36,659 nucleotides of DNA from Deltaproteobacteria bacterium (GTDB taxonomy: Bacteria; Myxococcota_A; Polyangia; Haliangiales; Haliangiaceae): NCBI GenBank assembly GCA_013813765.1, contig JACCRC010000094.1, positions 1-36,659 of the forward strand. The letters are read 5' to 3'. A program made the position numbers and the translations under genes. The notes beneath the pieces are model-generated. The model was not told where the DNA came from and made no database searches. It saw nothing but the letters and a program-made list of their open reading frames with translations. Shown here piece by piece: positions 25,340-32,838 of this stretch; within the stretch, counting starts at the first letter, position 1; each line of letters starts with the position of its first letter.

Positions 25340-25978
25340 CTACGCCACGACGGGCAACCGCACCACGAGCCGCGACCCCTCCGCGGCGCATTGCAGATCG
25401 CCTTGCTCGCGCAGCAGCGCAAACCGAGCGATCGCAAGCGACTCACCGATGTTCTCGGTCGCGTCGGAGGAGGCGACGATCGTGATCGTCGCGTGGCCTT
25501 CTGAAACGACCGTCGTGACCTCGACGGTTCGCCCCCGCCCGGGGCCGCCGGCCGCATCGAGCACGAGAGCGAGTGCGTGGGTCAGCGCCGGTACGGGGAC
25601 CTCGACGGAAGCCGTCGTCGGCGTATCGCGAAGGTTCACGTAGACGCGCTCGGCCGCGCACGCGAGTAGATCGGCGAGCGAGATGCGGGTGCGCACGGGT
25701 GGCATCGTCAGCGTCCGGTTGCCGTTGAGCAGCCCGAGCACCTCGCGCAGCGCGTCCTGTGCGGTGTCGATCGCGCGCATGACCGCCGGCGGGATATCGC
25801 CGGACACCTCGCCGATCTCGTCGATCGCCATCATCAGCCCCTGCAGCTTCGACGCGAGGTCGTGGTGGAAGCCGGGAGCACGCGAGCCGACAAGTGCAAA
25901 GGCGAGCAGCTCGGAGCTGGCGGCGTGAGCGTGACGCGTGCAGATGTTGCCGTGCTCGTCGAGGTGCGTGAGCTCCAC
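25340..25978 (-). CDS. ChpT-like histidine phosphotransferase / degenerate histidine kinase
   Basis: 212 residues. A helical segment with GFHHDLASKLQGLMMAIDEI has the H-box form HDL (H39), followed by a second helix (AVMRAIDTAQDALREVLGLL): a DHp two-helix unit. The following domain has the shape of a kinase ATPase domain (LTHALALVLDAAGGPGRGRT, VEVTTVVSEGHATITIVA, ESLAIARFALLREQGDLQC) but no N-box Asn and no DxGxG, and the G2 glycines are missing. That combination, an intact phospho-histidine with a CA domain that cannot bind ATP, is the design of ChpT. It would pass phosphate between the neighbouring receiver and another kinase. Starts seven bases after the receiver gene. Confidence 0.7.
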   Translation of the reverse strand: MELTHLDEHGNICTRHAHAASSELLAFALVGSRAPGFHHDLASKLQGLMMAIDEIGEVSGDIPPAVMRAIDTAQDALREVLGLLNGNRTLTMPPVRTRISLADLLACAAERVYVNLRDTPTTASVEVPVPALTHALALVLDAAGGPGRGRTVEVTTVVSEGHATITIVASSDATENIGESLAIARFALLREQGDLQCAAEGSRLVVRLPVVA

Positions 25979-25985
25979 GAGCGCG

Positions 25986-26564
25986 TCAGCCCTCGAGCTT
26001 CTTCGTCAGCCCGACGAGTCCGAGCAGCGCCGCCTCGGCCCACGGATCGGCCGGGACCTCGTGGACCTGACCCTCGATGCGCGTCACGTACGAGATGCCC
26101 GGGAACTCCTGCTCGAGTGCGCCGCGCAGAGCCTCGCGGCGCTCGCGGCGCTCGCGATCGCCCGACATCGCGATCAGCTCCTTGTTGCGCGCGACGCCGT
26201 CGTTGACCGCCTTGCGCAGCACGTCGGGCTCGAATGGCTTGCTGAGGAAACGGAAGATCTCGCCCTGGTTGATACCGTCGATCGCGGTGTCGAGTGTCTT
26301 GCGGCCAGTCAGGAGGATGCGAACCGTCTCGGGCCGAATGCGACGCGCATGGCCGGCGAGCTGCGCACCGGTCATCTCGGGCATCTCGTAGTCGGAGACG
26401 AGCACGGCGACCTCGTCGGAGGCGATCCATCCGAGTGCTTCACTCGCACAAGTGGTCCAGCGGATCTGGATCGGCTCCTTGCGCAGCGAGCGCACGACAG
26501 TGGCGAGCAGCTGATCGTCGTCGTCGACGCAAACAACCATCGGGAGCTTGGTTTCGGTGGTCAT
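25986..26564 (-). CDS. Response regulator with unassigned C-terminal region
   Basis: 192 residues from the ATG at 26564, which overlaps the kinase stop (ATGA). The receiver (about 8-130) has VDDDD, D58 in LVSDYEMPEM, T in ILLTGRKTL and SKPFEP. The AIDGINQGEIFRFLSKPF version of the alpha4-beta5 face is the type found before HD-GYP and related outputs. The remaining 60 residues (RREALRGALEQEFPGISYV, then VHEVPADPWAEAALLGLVGL) match no output domain I know and contain no helix-turn-helix. Flanked by a Ser/Thr kinase and a ChpT-like protein, it is most likely a phospho-relay or scaffold component. Confidence 0.85.
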   Translation of the reverse strand: MTTETKLPMVVCVDDDDQLLATVVRSLRKEPIQIRWTTCASEALGWIASDEVAVLVSDYEMPEMTGAQLAGHARRIRPETVRILLTGRKTLDTAIDGINQGEIFRFLSKPFEPDVLRKAVNDGVARNKELIAMSGDRERRERREALRGALEQEFPGISYVTRIEGQVHEVPADPWAEAALLGLVGLTKKLEG

Positions 26565-27811
26565 GAGGAGAGCCAGCGCCGCCAGCCGCGACGGTCGGTG
26601 ATGCGCTCGATCTCGTCGAGTGCGGTGATCAGGGCGCGCATCCCGGGGAACCGAGCTTGCGGTGTCTTCTGCAGGCACGTGGTGATCACGTCAGCGAGCT
26701 TCGGCGGCAAGGGGCCATGCGGGCTCTCGACCGGCGGGACTGCCGCACCGATGTGCATCATGCAGAGCGTGCGCAGGTCCTTGTGCTCGAACGGCGGCCT
26801 GCCAGTGATGAGCTCGAACAGCACGGCGCCGAGACCGTACTGGTCGGAGCGATCGGTGGGCGGCAGACCCCGCAGCTGCTCGGGTGAGATGTACGCCGGC
26901 GTGCCGAGCACGAACTCGGGGACCTCATCGGTCGCGCCTTCGCCGGCGAGCTGCGCGAGACCGAAGTCGACGAGCTTCACGTGAATGGGATCGGTCTGCG
27001 TGATCTGAATGTTCGACGGCGTCACGTCCGCGTGGGTCACGCCGCGTTCGTGCGCCGCGGCGAGCGCGAGCGCGGTCTGCCGCGCGATCGCGACGACCTC
27101 GGCGGGCTGCAATGCTCCGCGTTCCACGAGGTCCGCGAGGCTCTCGCCTGCGAGCAGCTCCATCACGAAGTACGGGCGGCCGTCGGGCATGTGGCCGAAG
27201 TCGAAGACGTCGACGATGTTCGGGTGGCGCACGCGCGCCGCGGTGCGGGCTTCGCGGAGGAACCGATCGGATGCGGAGTCCTCGCGATCGACGACGCGCG
27301 CCCGCAGGACCTTGAGAGCATAGTTGCGACCGAGCGCGATGTGCTCCACCCCGTACACCGTCCCCATCCCGCCCTCTCCGAGGAACTCCTGGATTCGGTA
27401 GTTGCCGACCACGTCCCCGGACCGCGGCTCGACGACCTCGATGGGCCCGCTGCGCTGCCGGACCTTCGGCATGACCATCAGGTCGGCGCGGAGGCTGGCC
27501 CCGGGCCGCAGGGTGATCACCACGTCCGCGTCGCGATTTCCGGAGCGGACGGAGAGGACTCCGCTGGTCGAGTGGGAGGCCGCGAGGTCGAGGTCCGCCA
27601 GGAATGCCAAGCGGGCGATGACGGCCTCCCCGATGGGGGCATCGAGGCTGACGTTCGAGAGGACGGCGCTGGCCCGCTCGAGGGTGATCAAGTACTGGCC
27701 GTCTGTCGCGGCGTCGGGCTCGATGTAGACCGCGTCCGCGTTGGCGCGCACAGCGGCCGCCAGTGCCACGTCGGCGACACGCAGGGGATCCGCCGACATC
27801 TTCTGCAGCAT
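26561..27811 (-). CDS. Ser/Thr protein kinase with GspE-N2-like N-terminal domain
   Basis: 416 residues from the ATG at 27811; the frame upstream to 28327 is a shadow of the opposite gene, and a second ATG at 27799 is possible. Residues 10-116 read ALAAAVRANADAVYIEPDAA, then AVIARLAFLADLDLAASHS and DVVITLRPG, which parallels the ASDIHIEP...RLKxLAxLDIAE...vRVSTLP pattern of the N2 domain of GspE/PilB secretion ATPases. The kinase domain follows (138-400): G-loop LGEGGMGTVY, K167 in YALKVL, HADVTPSN (catalytic D262, but the usual Lys is T264), DFG 282-284 and GTPAYISPEQ. The HRD Arg is Ala. No membrane helix follows, so it is soluble. First of three overlapping genes. Confidence 0.88.
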   Translation of the reverse strand: MLQKMSADPLRVADVALAAAVRANADAVYIEPDAATDGQYLITLERASAVLSNVSLDAPIGEAVIARLAFLADLDLAASHSTSGVLSVRSGNRDADVVITLRPGASLRADLMVMPKVRQRSGPIEVVEPRSGDVVGNYRIQEFLGEGGMGTVYGVEHIALGRNYALKVLRARVVDREDSASDRFLREARTAARVRHPNIVDVFDFGHMPDGRPYFVMELLAGESLADLVERGALQPAEVVAIARQTALALAAAHERGVTHADVTPSNIQITQTDPIHVKLVDFGLAQLAGEGATDEVPEFVLGTPAYISPEQLRGLPPTDRSDQYGLGAVLFELITGRPPFEHKDLRTLCMMHIGAAVPPVESPHGPLPPKLADVITTCLQKTPQARFPGMRALITALDEIERITDRRGWRRWLSS

Positions 27812-27932
27812 ACCCCCTTTGCGAAACGCAGGAATGGTCGGTTTCCATAAACAAGGCGAGCCGTGCAATCCATGTTGATTTGCGATGACGCCCCCCGACA
27901 TCCGCTCCTCGTTCTCCGCACCAAGGCCTGAC
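27812..27932. promoter_or_regulatory. Divergent promoter region
   Basis: The 121 bases between the Ser/Thr kinase (minus) and the REC-EAL gene (plus) must carry both promoters. They are visibly more A/T-rich than the flanking genes (GGTTTCCATAAACAAGG and CATGTTGATTTGCG), as expected of a promoter zone. No operator repeat or confident -35/-10 pair can be assigned. Confidence 0.4.
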
Positions 27933-29084
27933 ATGACTAAGCCGCGCATCGGTCGAGTGCTCGTCGTCGATGACGACGAGCCGATGCGCAAGGTTTGCGC
28001 CCGGATCCTCGCGCACGAGGGCTGGGAGGTCGTGCAAGCGCCCGACGGAAGGACGGCGATCGGTGCCGTGCTTGGCAGCACCGAGCCGTTCGACTGCGTG
28101 GTCTCCGATGTCCACATGCCCGAGGTCGATGGCTTCCAGCTGATCGCCACGGTGCGCCGCCACGACGAGGAGCTGCCGGTGCTGCTGATGACCGGCGACC
28201 CGTCACTCGACGGTGCGGTGAAGGCGATCGATAACGGTGCCGTCTCATATCTGACGAAGCCGTTCGAGCCCGAGACGCTGATCGCCGGGGTCGCTCGGGC
28301 GGCTCGCCAGCACGGTGTAGCCCGCATGCGGCGCCGCGCCGACTCGTACGCGCTGAAGCTGATGGCCGAGCGCAGCGAGCTCGAGGCGCGCTTCGAGCGA
28401 GCGCTCTCGACGGTGTGGATGGCGTTCCAGCCGATCGTCCAGCTGTCGACGAAGACCGTGTTCGCGTACGAGGCGCTGCTCCGCTGCGACGAGGAGTCGC
28501 TGAAGCGCCCCGACCTGTTGATCGCGACCGCCGAGCGACTCGATCGTATTCACGATCTCGGGCGCACGGTGCGCGCGGCCGTCGCGAAAGCGTCGGTGAG
28601 TGCACCGCGAGATGCGCTGATCTTCGTGAACGTGCACGGCCTCGAGCTCACGGACGAGGAGATGTTCTCCGGCGGCAGCCCACTCGCGGAGATCGCGTCG
28701 CGCGTCGTTCTCGAGATCACCGAGCGCATCGGACTCGATCCGACCACCAGTGCCGAGCAGATGTCGGCGCTGCGCAAGCTCGGCTACCGGATCGCCGTCG
28801 ACGACCTCGGCGCCGGATACGCCGCGCTCGGAGCGCTCGCAATGCTCGAGCCCGAGGTCGTGAAGCTCGACATGTCGCTGATCCGCGGCATCGAGCGTCA
28901 CCCGACGAAGCGTCGCGTCGTCGGTGCGATCTCGATCTTGTGCCGCGAGCTCGGCAGCCGCGTGATCGCCGAAGGTGTCGAGACGAAGGCCGAGCTCGAT
29001 GCGGTGTGCGCCGCCGGCATCGACCTCGTGCAGGGCTATCTGTACGCGAAGCCCACGCGTGGCTTCGCGTCTGTCGCGCTCTAG
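27933..29084 (+). CDS. REC-EAL cyclic-di-GMP phosphodiesterase
   Basis: 383 residues from the ATG at 27933, with AAGG six bases upstream. The receiver (1-125) has VDDDE, D59 in VVSDVHMP and TKPFEP. The EAL domain (about 155-383) keeps the residues needed for catalysis: E180 in AYEALLR, N233 in FVNVHG, E261 in LEITE, D290-D291 in AVDDLGAGY, K311 in VKLD, E347 in AEGVE and Q367 in QGY. It should hydrolyse c-di-GMP to pGpG, controlled by phosphorylation. Divergent from the kinase/receiver/ChpT-like operon, which is a likely source of that phosphate. Its stop and that of the Nudix gene share the palindrome CTAG. Confidence 0.92.
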   Translation: MTKPRIGRVLVVDDDEPMRKVCARILAHEGWEVVQAPDGRTAIGAVLGSTEPFDCVVSDVHMPEVDGFQLIATVRRHDEELPVLLMTGDPSLDGAVKAIDNGAVSYLTKPFEPETLIAGVARAARQHGVARMRRRADSYALKLMAERSELEARFERALSTVWMAFQPIVQLSTKTVFAYEALLRCDEESLKRPDLLIATAERLDRIHDLGRTVRAAVAKASVSAPRDALIFVNVHGLELTDEEMFSGGSPLAEIASRVVLEITERIGLDPTTSAEQMSALRKLGYRIAVDDLGAGYAALGALAMLEPEVVKLDMSLIRGIERHPTKRRVVGAISILCRELGSRVIAEGVETKAELDAVCAAGIDLVQGYLYAKPTRGFASVAL

Positions 29085-29653
29085 GGGCCGTGCTTCGCCG
29101 CGGCGAGGACATCGCCGAGGATCCGCCACGTGAGGCCCCAGATCACGTGGCCGTCGTACGTCCAGCTCGGGAACGTCATCTGCGAGCCCGGATACGTGTA
29201 CGTGCTGTCGTAGGTGCCCGCGGCCGCCGTCTCCAGCGGCAGCCAGAACGCGGACAGCGCCTCCGGACCGCAGGTGGGCTCGACCGTCACCTCGGTGAGG
29301 AACACGAACGGCGTGACCATGATGCCGTTCGGTCCGGATGTGCGCGGCATCAACGCGGTGAGCTGACCGAGGTAGCGCGCACCGGCGAGCTCGACGCCGA
29401 GCTCCTCGCGGGTCTCGCGGATCGCCGTGGCATGGAGATCCGGATCGAACGGCTCGTGTCGCCCGCCTGGGAGCGAGATGTGACCGGACCACGGATCGCC
29501 CGGACGCTCGGCGCGCTTCATGAGCAGCACGCGCGGGCCGGATGGATCGTCGTGGAGGAGCACCGCGACCGCGGCGCGCTTCTCGGCCTCACCTGCCGGG
29601 CGCGGATCGCCGGGAGTGAGGTTCACGATCAGGCGTTCGGTCAACGGCGACAT
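29081..29653 (-). CDS. Nudix hydrolase (CoA pyrophosphatase-like)
   Basis: 190 residues from an ATG at 29653; an in-frame ATG four codons upstream is an alternative. The Nudix box GGRHEPFDPDLHATAIRETR followed by EELGVEL and the upstream VLLMKRAERPGDPWSGHISLPGG match the NudL/NUDT7-8 type, which cleaves CoA and its derivatives. The N-terminal LTERLIVNLTPGDPRPAGEA is typical of NudL. Contains a PGSQMTFPSWTYDGHVIWGLTWRI C-terminal segment (WGLTxRI) also shared by that family. Divergent from the reductase gene with a 37-base gap. Function assigned by family; substrate not proven. Confidence 0.88.
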   Translation of the reverse strand: MSPLTERLIVNLTPGDPRPAGEAEKRAAVAVLLHDDPSGPRVLLMKRAERPGDPWSGHISLPGGRHEPFDPDLHATAIRETREELGVELAGARYLGQLTALMPRTSGPNGIMVTPFVFLTEVTVEPTCGPEALSAFWLPLETAAAGTYDSTYTYPGSQMTFPSWTYDGHVIWGLTWRILGDVLAAAKHGP

Positions 29654-29690
29654 CCTCGTCAGCATACGACGTACAGTCCGTTTCGCATCC

Positions 29691-30878
29691 ATGAGCCGCG
29701 ACTTCGATCTCGTCGTCTTCGGTGCGACTGGCTTCACGGGCAAGCTGGTCGCCGAATACATCTCCCGCTCCGCGCAGAAGCTCCGCTGGGCGATCGCCGG
29801 GCGTAACCAGGCCAAGCTCGAGGCGCTCGGCCTCGGAGTCCCCGTCCTGGTCGCGGATGCGCTCGATGCGGCCGCGGTCGCCGGCATCGCGCGGCGCACC
29901 AAGGTGATCTGCACGACCGCTGGCCCGTACGCGAAGTACGGCAGCGAGATCGTCGCTGCGTGCGCCGAGCACGGCACGCACTACTGCGACCTCACTGGCG
30001 AGCTGCAGTGGATGCGACGCATGATCGACGCTCACGACGAGCGGGCGAAGCAGACAGGCGCGCGGATCGTTCACACCTGTGGTTTCGACTCGATCCCGAG
30101 CGATCTCGGCACCTGGGCGGTGCAGCAGGAGTTCATCAAGGCCTACGGCAAGCCCGCGACCAGCGTCACCGCGCTGTTCGGCGAGTCCAGCGGCGCGCTG
30201 TCCGGGGGCACTGTCGCGAGCGGGATCCAGACCGCGGTCGAGGCAGGCGCGGATCGATCGATCCGCCAGGTCCTCGCGAATCCGTACGCGCTCGATCCGG
30301 ATCCGTACGCTGACCGTCCGCCATCGCCGGATGAGGGCGGCATCGGCTGGGACTCCCGGCTCAAGATGTTCACGATCCCATTCGTGATGGCCGGCATCAA
30401 CACGCGCGTGGTCCGGCGCGCCCACGCGCTGTCGGGCTTTCCGTGGGGTAAGGACTTCGTCTATCGCGAGGTGATGTCGACACCCGGATCGCCGCGCGGT
30501 CTCGTGATGGCCACCGCGATGACGGCCGGCCTCGCGGGCCTCGCGTTCGCGATGAAGCGGCCGCGCCTCCGCGATGCGCTCGCGAAGCGTGCACCGCAAC
30601 CGGGTGAGGGTCCGACTCCGGAGCAGCGCGAGAAGGGTCACTGGAAGACGCGGTTCGTCGCCGAGGCCGGCAATCACCGACTGTTGTATGTCGCTGCCGA
30701 TCGCCACGGCGATCCTGGCTACGCGTCGACCGCGAAGATGCTCGGTGAATCGGCGCTGAGCCTCGCGCTCGACCCGCTCACCGCTGCCGGCGGCTGCACG
30801 ACGCCCAGCATCGCGATGGGTCAGTTCCTCCTCGACCGACTGCGTCGTGCCGGATTGACGTTCGAAGTGGCCGGCTGA
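29691..30878 (+). CDS. Saccharopine dehydrogenase-like (trans-acting enoyl reductase) protein
   Basis: 395 residues. The Rossmann fold starts FDLVVFGATGFTGKLVAEYI with GATGFTG as nucleotide loop, then WAIAGRNQAKLEAL, CTTAGPYAKYGSEIV and YCDLTGELQW. This is the signature set of the saccharopine dehydrogenase-like family that includes mycobacterial trans-acting enoyl reductase (Rv2953). Substrate unknown. NADP binding is suggested by the AGRN turn. No partner lipid synthesis genes are adjacent. The frame extends upstream to 29520, but the ATG at 29691 gives the normal family length. No terminator immediately after; the next signal is the structured region from about 30948. Confidence 0.85.
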   Translation: MSRDFDLVVFGATGFTGKLVAEYISRSAQKLRWAIAGRNQAKLEALGLGVPVLVADALDAAAVAGIARRTKVICTTAGPYAKYGSEIVAACAEHGTHYCDLTGELQWMRRMIDAHDERAKQTGARIVHTCGFDSIPSDLGTWAVQQEFIKAYGKPATSVTALFGESSGALSGGTVASGIQTAVEAGADRSIRQVLANPYALDPDPYADRPPSPDEGGIGWDSRLKMFTIPFVMAGINTRVVRRAHALSGFPWGKDFVYREVMSTPGSPRGLVMATAMTAGLAGLAFAMKRPRLRDALAKRAPQPGEGPTPEQREKGHWKTRFVAEAGNHRLLYVAADRHGDPGYASTAKMLGESALSLALDPLTAAGGCTTPSIAMGQFLLDRLRRAGLTFEVAG

Positions 30879-30947
30879 TCGACTCGCCGGTCAGCAGTCT
30901 CGCGATCACAACCACGCGAACCCGCACGCGGCTCGGGTGGCATTCTC

Positions 30948-31155
30948 GCTGCACTTCCTCCGTGCATGCGGTTCCTCGATGGCTACTCGGGTAGCCGGTC
31001 CTTGCGCGTCGTGGCTACGACGCCCTCGACCGAGGAAGCGGAGGTCATCAGCGCCAGCACCTGATGCCGACCTACGATTCGGGACCCGGTTGGTGAGACT
31101 GCGGTTCCGAGGATGGCTGGCCAGCCGGGGTAATTCTGCCCCGGCTGGTTTTTTT
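30948..31155 (+). ncRNA. Candidate structured small RNA with anti-SD loop and terminator
   Basis: No reading frame of coding character occupies 30879-31169, yet the plus strand folds into consecutive hairpins. TGCAC (30950-30954) and GTGCA (30962-30966) close the loop TTCCTCC, complementary to a GGAGG ribosome binding site. GGCTAC-TCGG-GTAGCC lies at 30981-30996, GCGTCGT-GGCT-ACGACGC at 31006-31023 and CCTC-GACC-GAGG at 31024-31035. AGGTC+ATCAG pairs with CTGAT+GACCT at 31042-31073, and TCGGGACC pairs with GGTTCCGA at 31079-31110. A strong terminator follows. No tRNA, tmRNA, SRP or RNase P motif was recognised. It could instead be a structured 3' UTR of the reductase gene. Confidence 0.5.
31121..31155 (+). 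terminator. Strong rho-independent terminator
   Basis: CCAGCCGGGG (31121-31130) pairs with the CCCCGGCTGG that ends at 31149, around a TAATTCTG loop, followed by a run of seven T residues. It is 243 bases beyond the reductase stop, too far for a simple gene terminator, and has no T-run on the other strand, so it serves plus-strand transcription. It supports a transcript arising in 30879-31120. Confidence 0.9.
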
Positions 31156-31169
31156 CAGCGACTTCGAGC

Positions 31170-31775
31170 TCAGCTCGGACGCAGCACAGACCCGGATGCG
31201 TCGGCAGATGCCTGGCGCGTCGCTTCGTCGTAGTGGCCCCAGCACACGGGCGCGTACGACTCGTCGGCGCCGAGCTGGATCTGCGGGCCGCGCACGGTGG
31301 GCGTACCGTTGACGAAGCGGAGGTTGCAGATCGCCTTCTTCGCGCAGTACTGGCAGGTGACCTTCACCTCTTCGATGCGATCAGCGAGCTCCATGAGGCG
31401 CTGCGCACCCGGGAACAGCTTCGTGCGGAAGTCGGTGCGCAGGCCGTAACAGATCACCGGCACGCCCGGATCGACGGTGATGCGGCGCAGATCTTCGATC
31501 ACTGCAGGCGGGAGGAACTGCGCCTCGTCGACCAGCACGCAGTCGAGGTTCGCGAAGTCGCGCGGGTCGAGCGCGGTCTCCTCGTCGATCATCAGATCCG
31601 CTTCGGCCTCGAGGCCCGCGCGCGATGAGATCTTCGACACACCGAACCGGACGTCCAGGCGCGGCTTCATCAGAAGAACGCGCTTTCCTTGCTTGCGGTA
31701 GTTGTGCGCAACCGCGAGCAGGTTCAACGACTTCGCCGAGTCCATGGTGCCGTATCGGAAGTAGAGCTTCGCCAC
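31170..31775 (-). CDS. tdk: Thymidine kinase (type II)
   Basis: 201 residues from a GTG at 31775 (MAKLYFRYGTMDSAKSLNLL). P-loop GTMDSAKS (9-16), catalytic region CVLVDEAQFLPP (E85 general base) and the zinc lasso with C141, C144, C178 and H181 (TCQYCAKKAI...VCWGHYDE) identify a homotetrameric type II thymidine kinase that phosphorylates thymidine for dTTP salvage. The P-loop uses SAKS rather than SGKT, as in other bacterial TKs. The first codons of the divergent gene at 31810 lie only 34 bases away, so both promoters must extend into coding sequence or be very compact. Confidence 0.95.
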   Translation of the reverse strand: MAKLYFRYGTMDSAKSLNLLAVAHNYRKQGKRVLLMKPRLDVRFGVSKISSRAGLEAEADLMIDEETALDPRDFANLDCVLVDEAQFLPPAVIEDLRRITVDPGVPVICYGLRTDFRTKLFPGAQRLMELADRIEEVKVTCQYCAKKAICNLRFVNGTPTVRGPQIQLGADESYAPVCWGHYDEATRQASADASGSVLRPS

Positions 31776-31809
31776 GGCGCCGAACGTAGATCCCGGGTAT
31801 GACAAGGGG

Positions 31810-32838
31810 ATGCGCTCCGTCCTGTTTGCCGCGATCACGCTGACGTCGGTCTCGGTCGCCTCGGCCGAGGGACCCGCCTACCAGGTCTTCGAGGACTCGG
31901 CGCTCGGCATCACCCTACCGCCGAAGAAGATCCTGCTGGGCGACAAGGGCATGGACGCCACGCTCACCGACTGCATCGTGCGCGCGCCTGCCGCCGCCGG
32001 TTCGGTCTTGTACTGGCTCGAGATCGGCAAGGCCGGCAACGTCACGGCCGCGAAGGTCCGAGGCACCGGCTCGAGCGCGCTCGACAGCTGCATCGCCGGC
32101 GGGCTCAAGAAGGCGTCGATTACCGAGAAGCTTCCGAGCTCGATCGTCGTGGTCGGCCGCGTCGACGTGCTCGATCGCAACAAGAACAAGGGGACGTTCC
32201 TGCCGTCACCGAAGGTCTCCGAGGTCGCGGTGCTGCTCGATGCCAAGGGCGGTGCGTGGCAGCTCGGCACGAAGCGCCTCGCGTATACCGAGAATCGTGC
32301 GGCGGACATCTCGGCCGCACTCGACACCCAGGTCGCGAACCTCAACGCGTGTGCCGCGAAGCGCGCGGCTACCGGCGTCGACCTCGACCTCGTCGCGTGG
32401 GTCGACGGCAGCAAGTCGATCGTCCGCGGCACCGGCGACACCGCCTACGACAACTGCCTCGCGAAGGCGCTCGCCGCGATCAAGCTTCCAACGGGCGCGT
32501 CCGCGATCTGGATGGAGCTGATGCTGAAGAAGGCCGCCGAGCCGCTGCAGCCGCGCACCGACAAGCCCTCGCTATCGAAGGAGCAGGGGCTCAAGGACGC
32601 GCTCACCACCGCCGTTCGCGCCCGCAGTGCATCTCTGCTCGACTGCACCGACGGCAAGAAGGCCAAGCTCGCGAAGCTCACCGTCGTGCTCTCCGGTGGC
32701 AAGGCGAACGTCAAGGCGGTCAGCACCGGTGACCCCGCGGCCGATGCGTGCGTGAAGACGAAGTTCGTCGACGTCACGATCAAGTCCGCCGAGCCCACCG
32801 ACAAGCTCGAGCTCGAGGTCGAGCTCGCCGCTCAGTAG
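31810..32838 (+). CDS. Exported protein with three Cys-pair repeats (AgmX/PglI-C-like)
   Basis: 342 residues. Signal peptide MRSVLFAAITLTSVSVASAEG, no lipobox. Three repeats follow, each with a cysteine pair: C55/C94, C181/C216 and C279/C314, spaced 39, 35 and 35 residues. Each also has a glycine-centred turn and VRGTG or VSTGD shortly before the second cysteine. This is the architecture of the AgmX/PglI C-terminal domain, a TonB-C-like fold stabilised by a disulfide and frequent in myxobacterial gliding proteins. CAAG ahead of the ATG (AAGGGG) is the ribosome binding site. No partner gene is adjacent. The stop overlaps the phosphate transporter's end by seven bases (convergent). Confidence 0.7.
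   Translation: MRSVLFAAITLTSVSVASAEGPAYQVFEDSALGITLPPKKILLGDKGMDATLTDCIVRAPAAAGSVLYWLEIGKAGNVTAAKVRGTGSSALDSCIAGGLKKASITEKLPSSIVVVGRVDVLDRNKNKGTFLPSPKVSEVAVLLDAKGGAWQLGTKRLAYTENRAADISAALDTQVANLNACAAKRAATGVDLDLVAWVDGSKSIVRGTGDTAYDNCLAKALAAIKLPTGASAIWMELMLKKAAEPLQPRTDKPSLSKEQGLKDALTTAVRARSASLLDCTDGKKAKLAKLTVVLSGGKANVKAVSTGDPAADACVKTKFVDVTIKSAEPTDKLELEVELAAQ

Noticed and set aside
23660..25504. Plus-strand frame of 614 codons
   Set aside because: Shadow of the Eco57I-like methyltransferase on the other strand.
30879..31155. Known structured RNA (RNase P, tmRNA, SRP RNA, SelC, riboswitch)
   Set aside because: None of the conserved motifs of these families could be found; kept only as an unassigned candidate.
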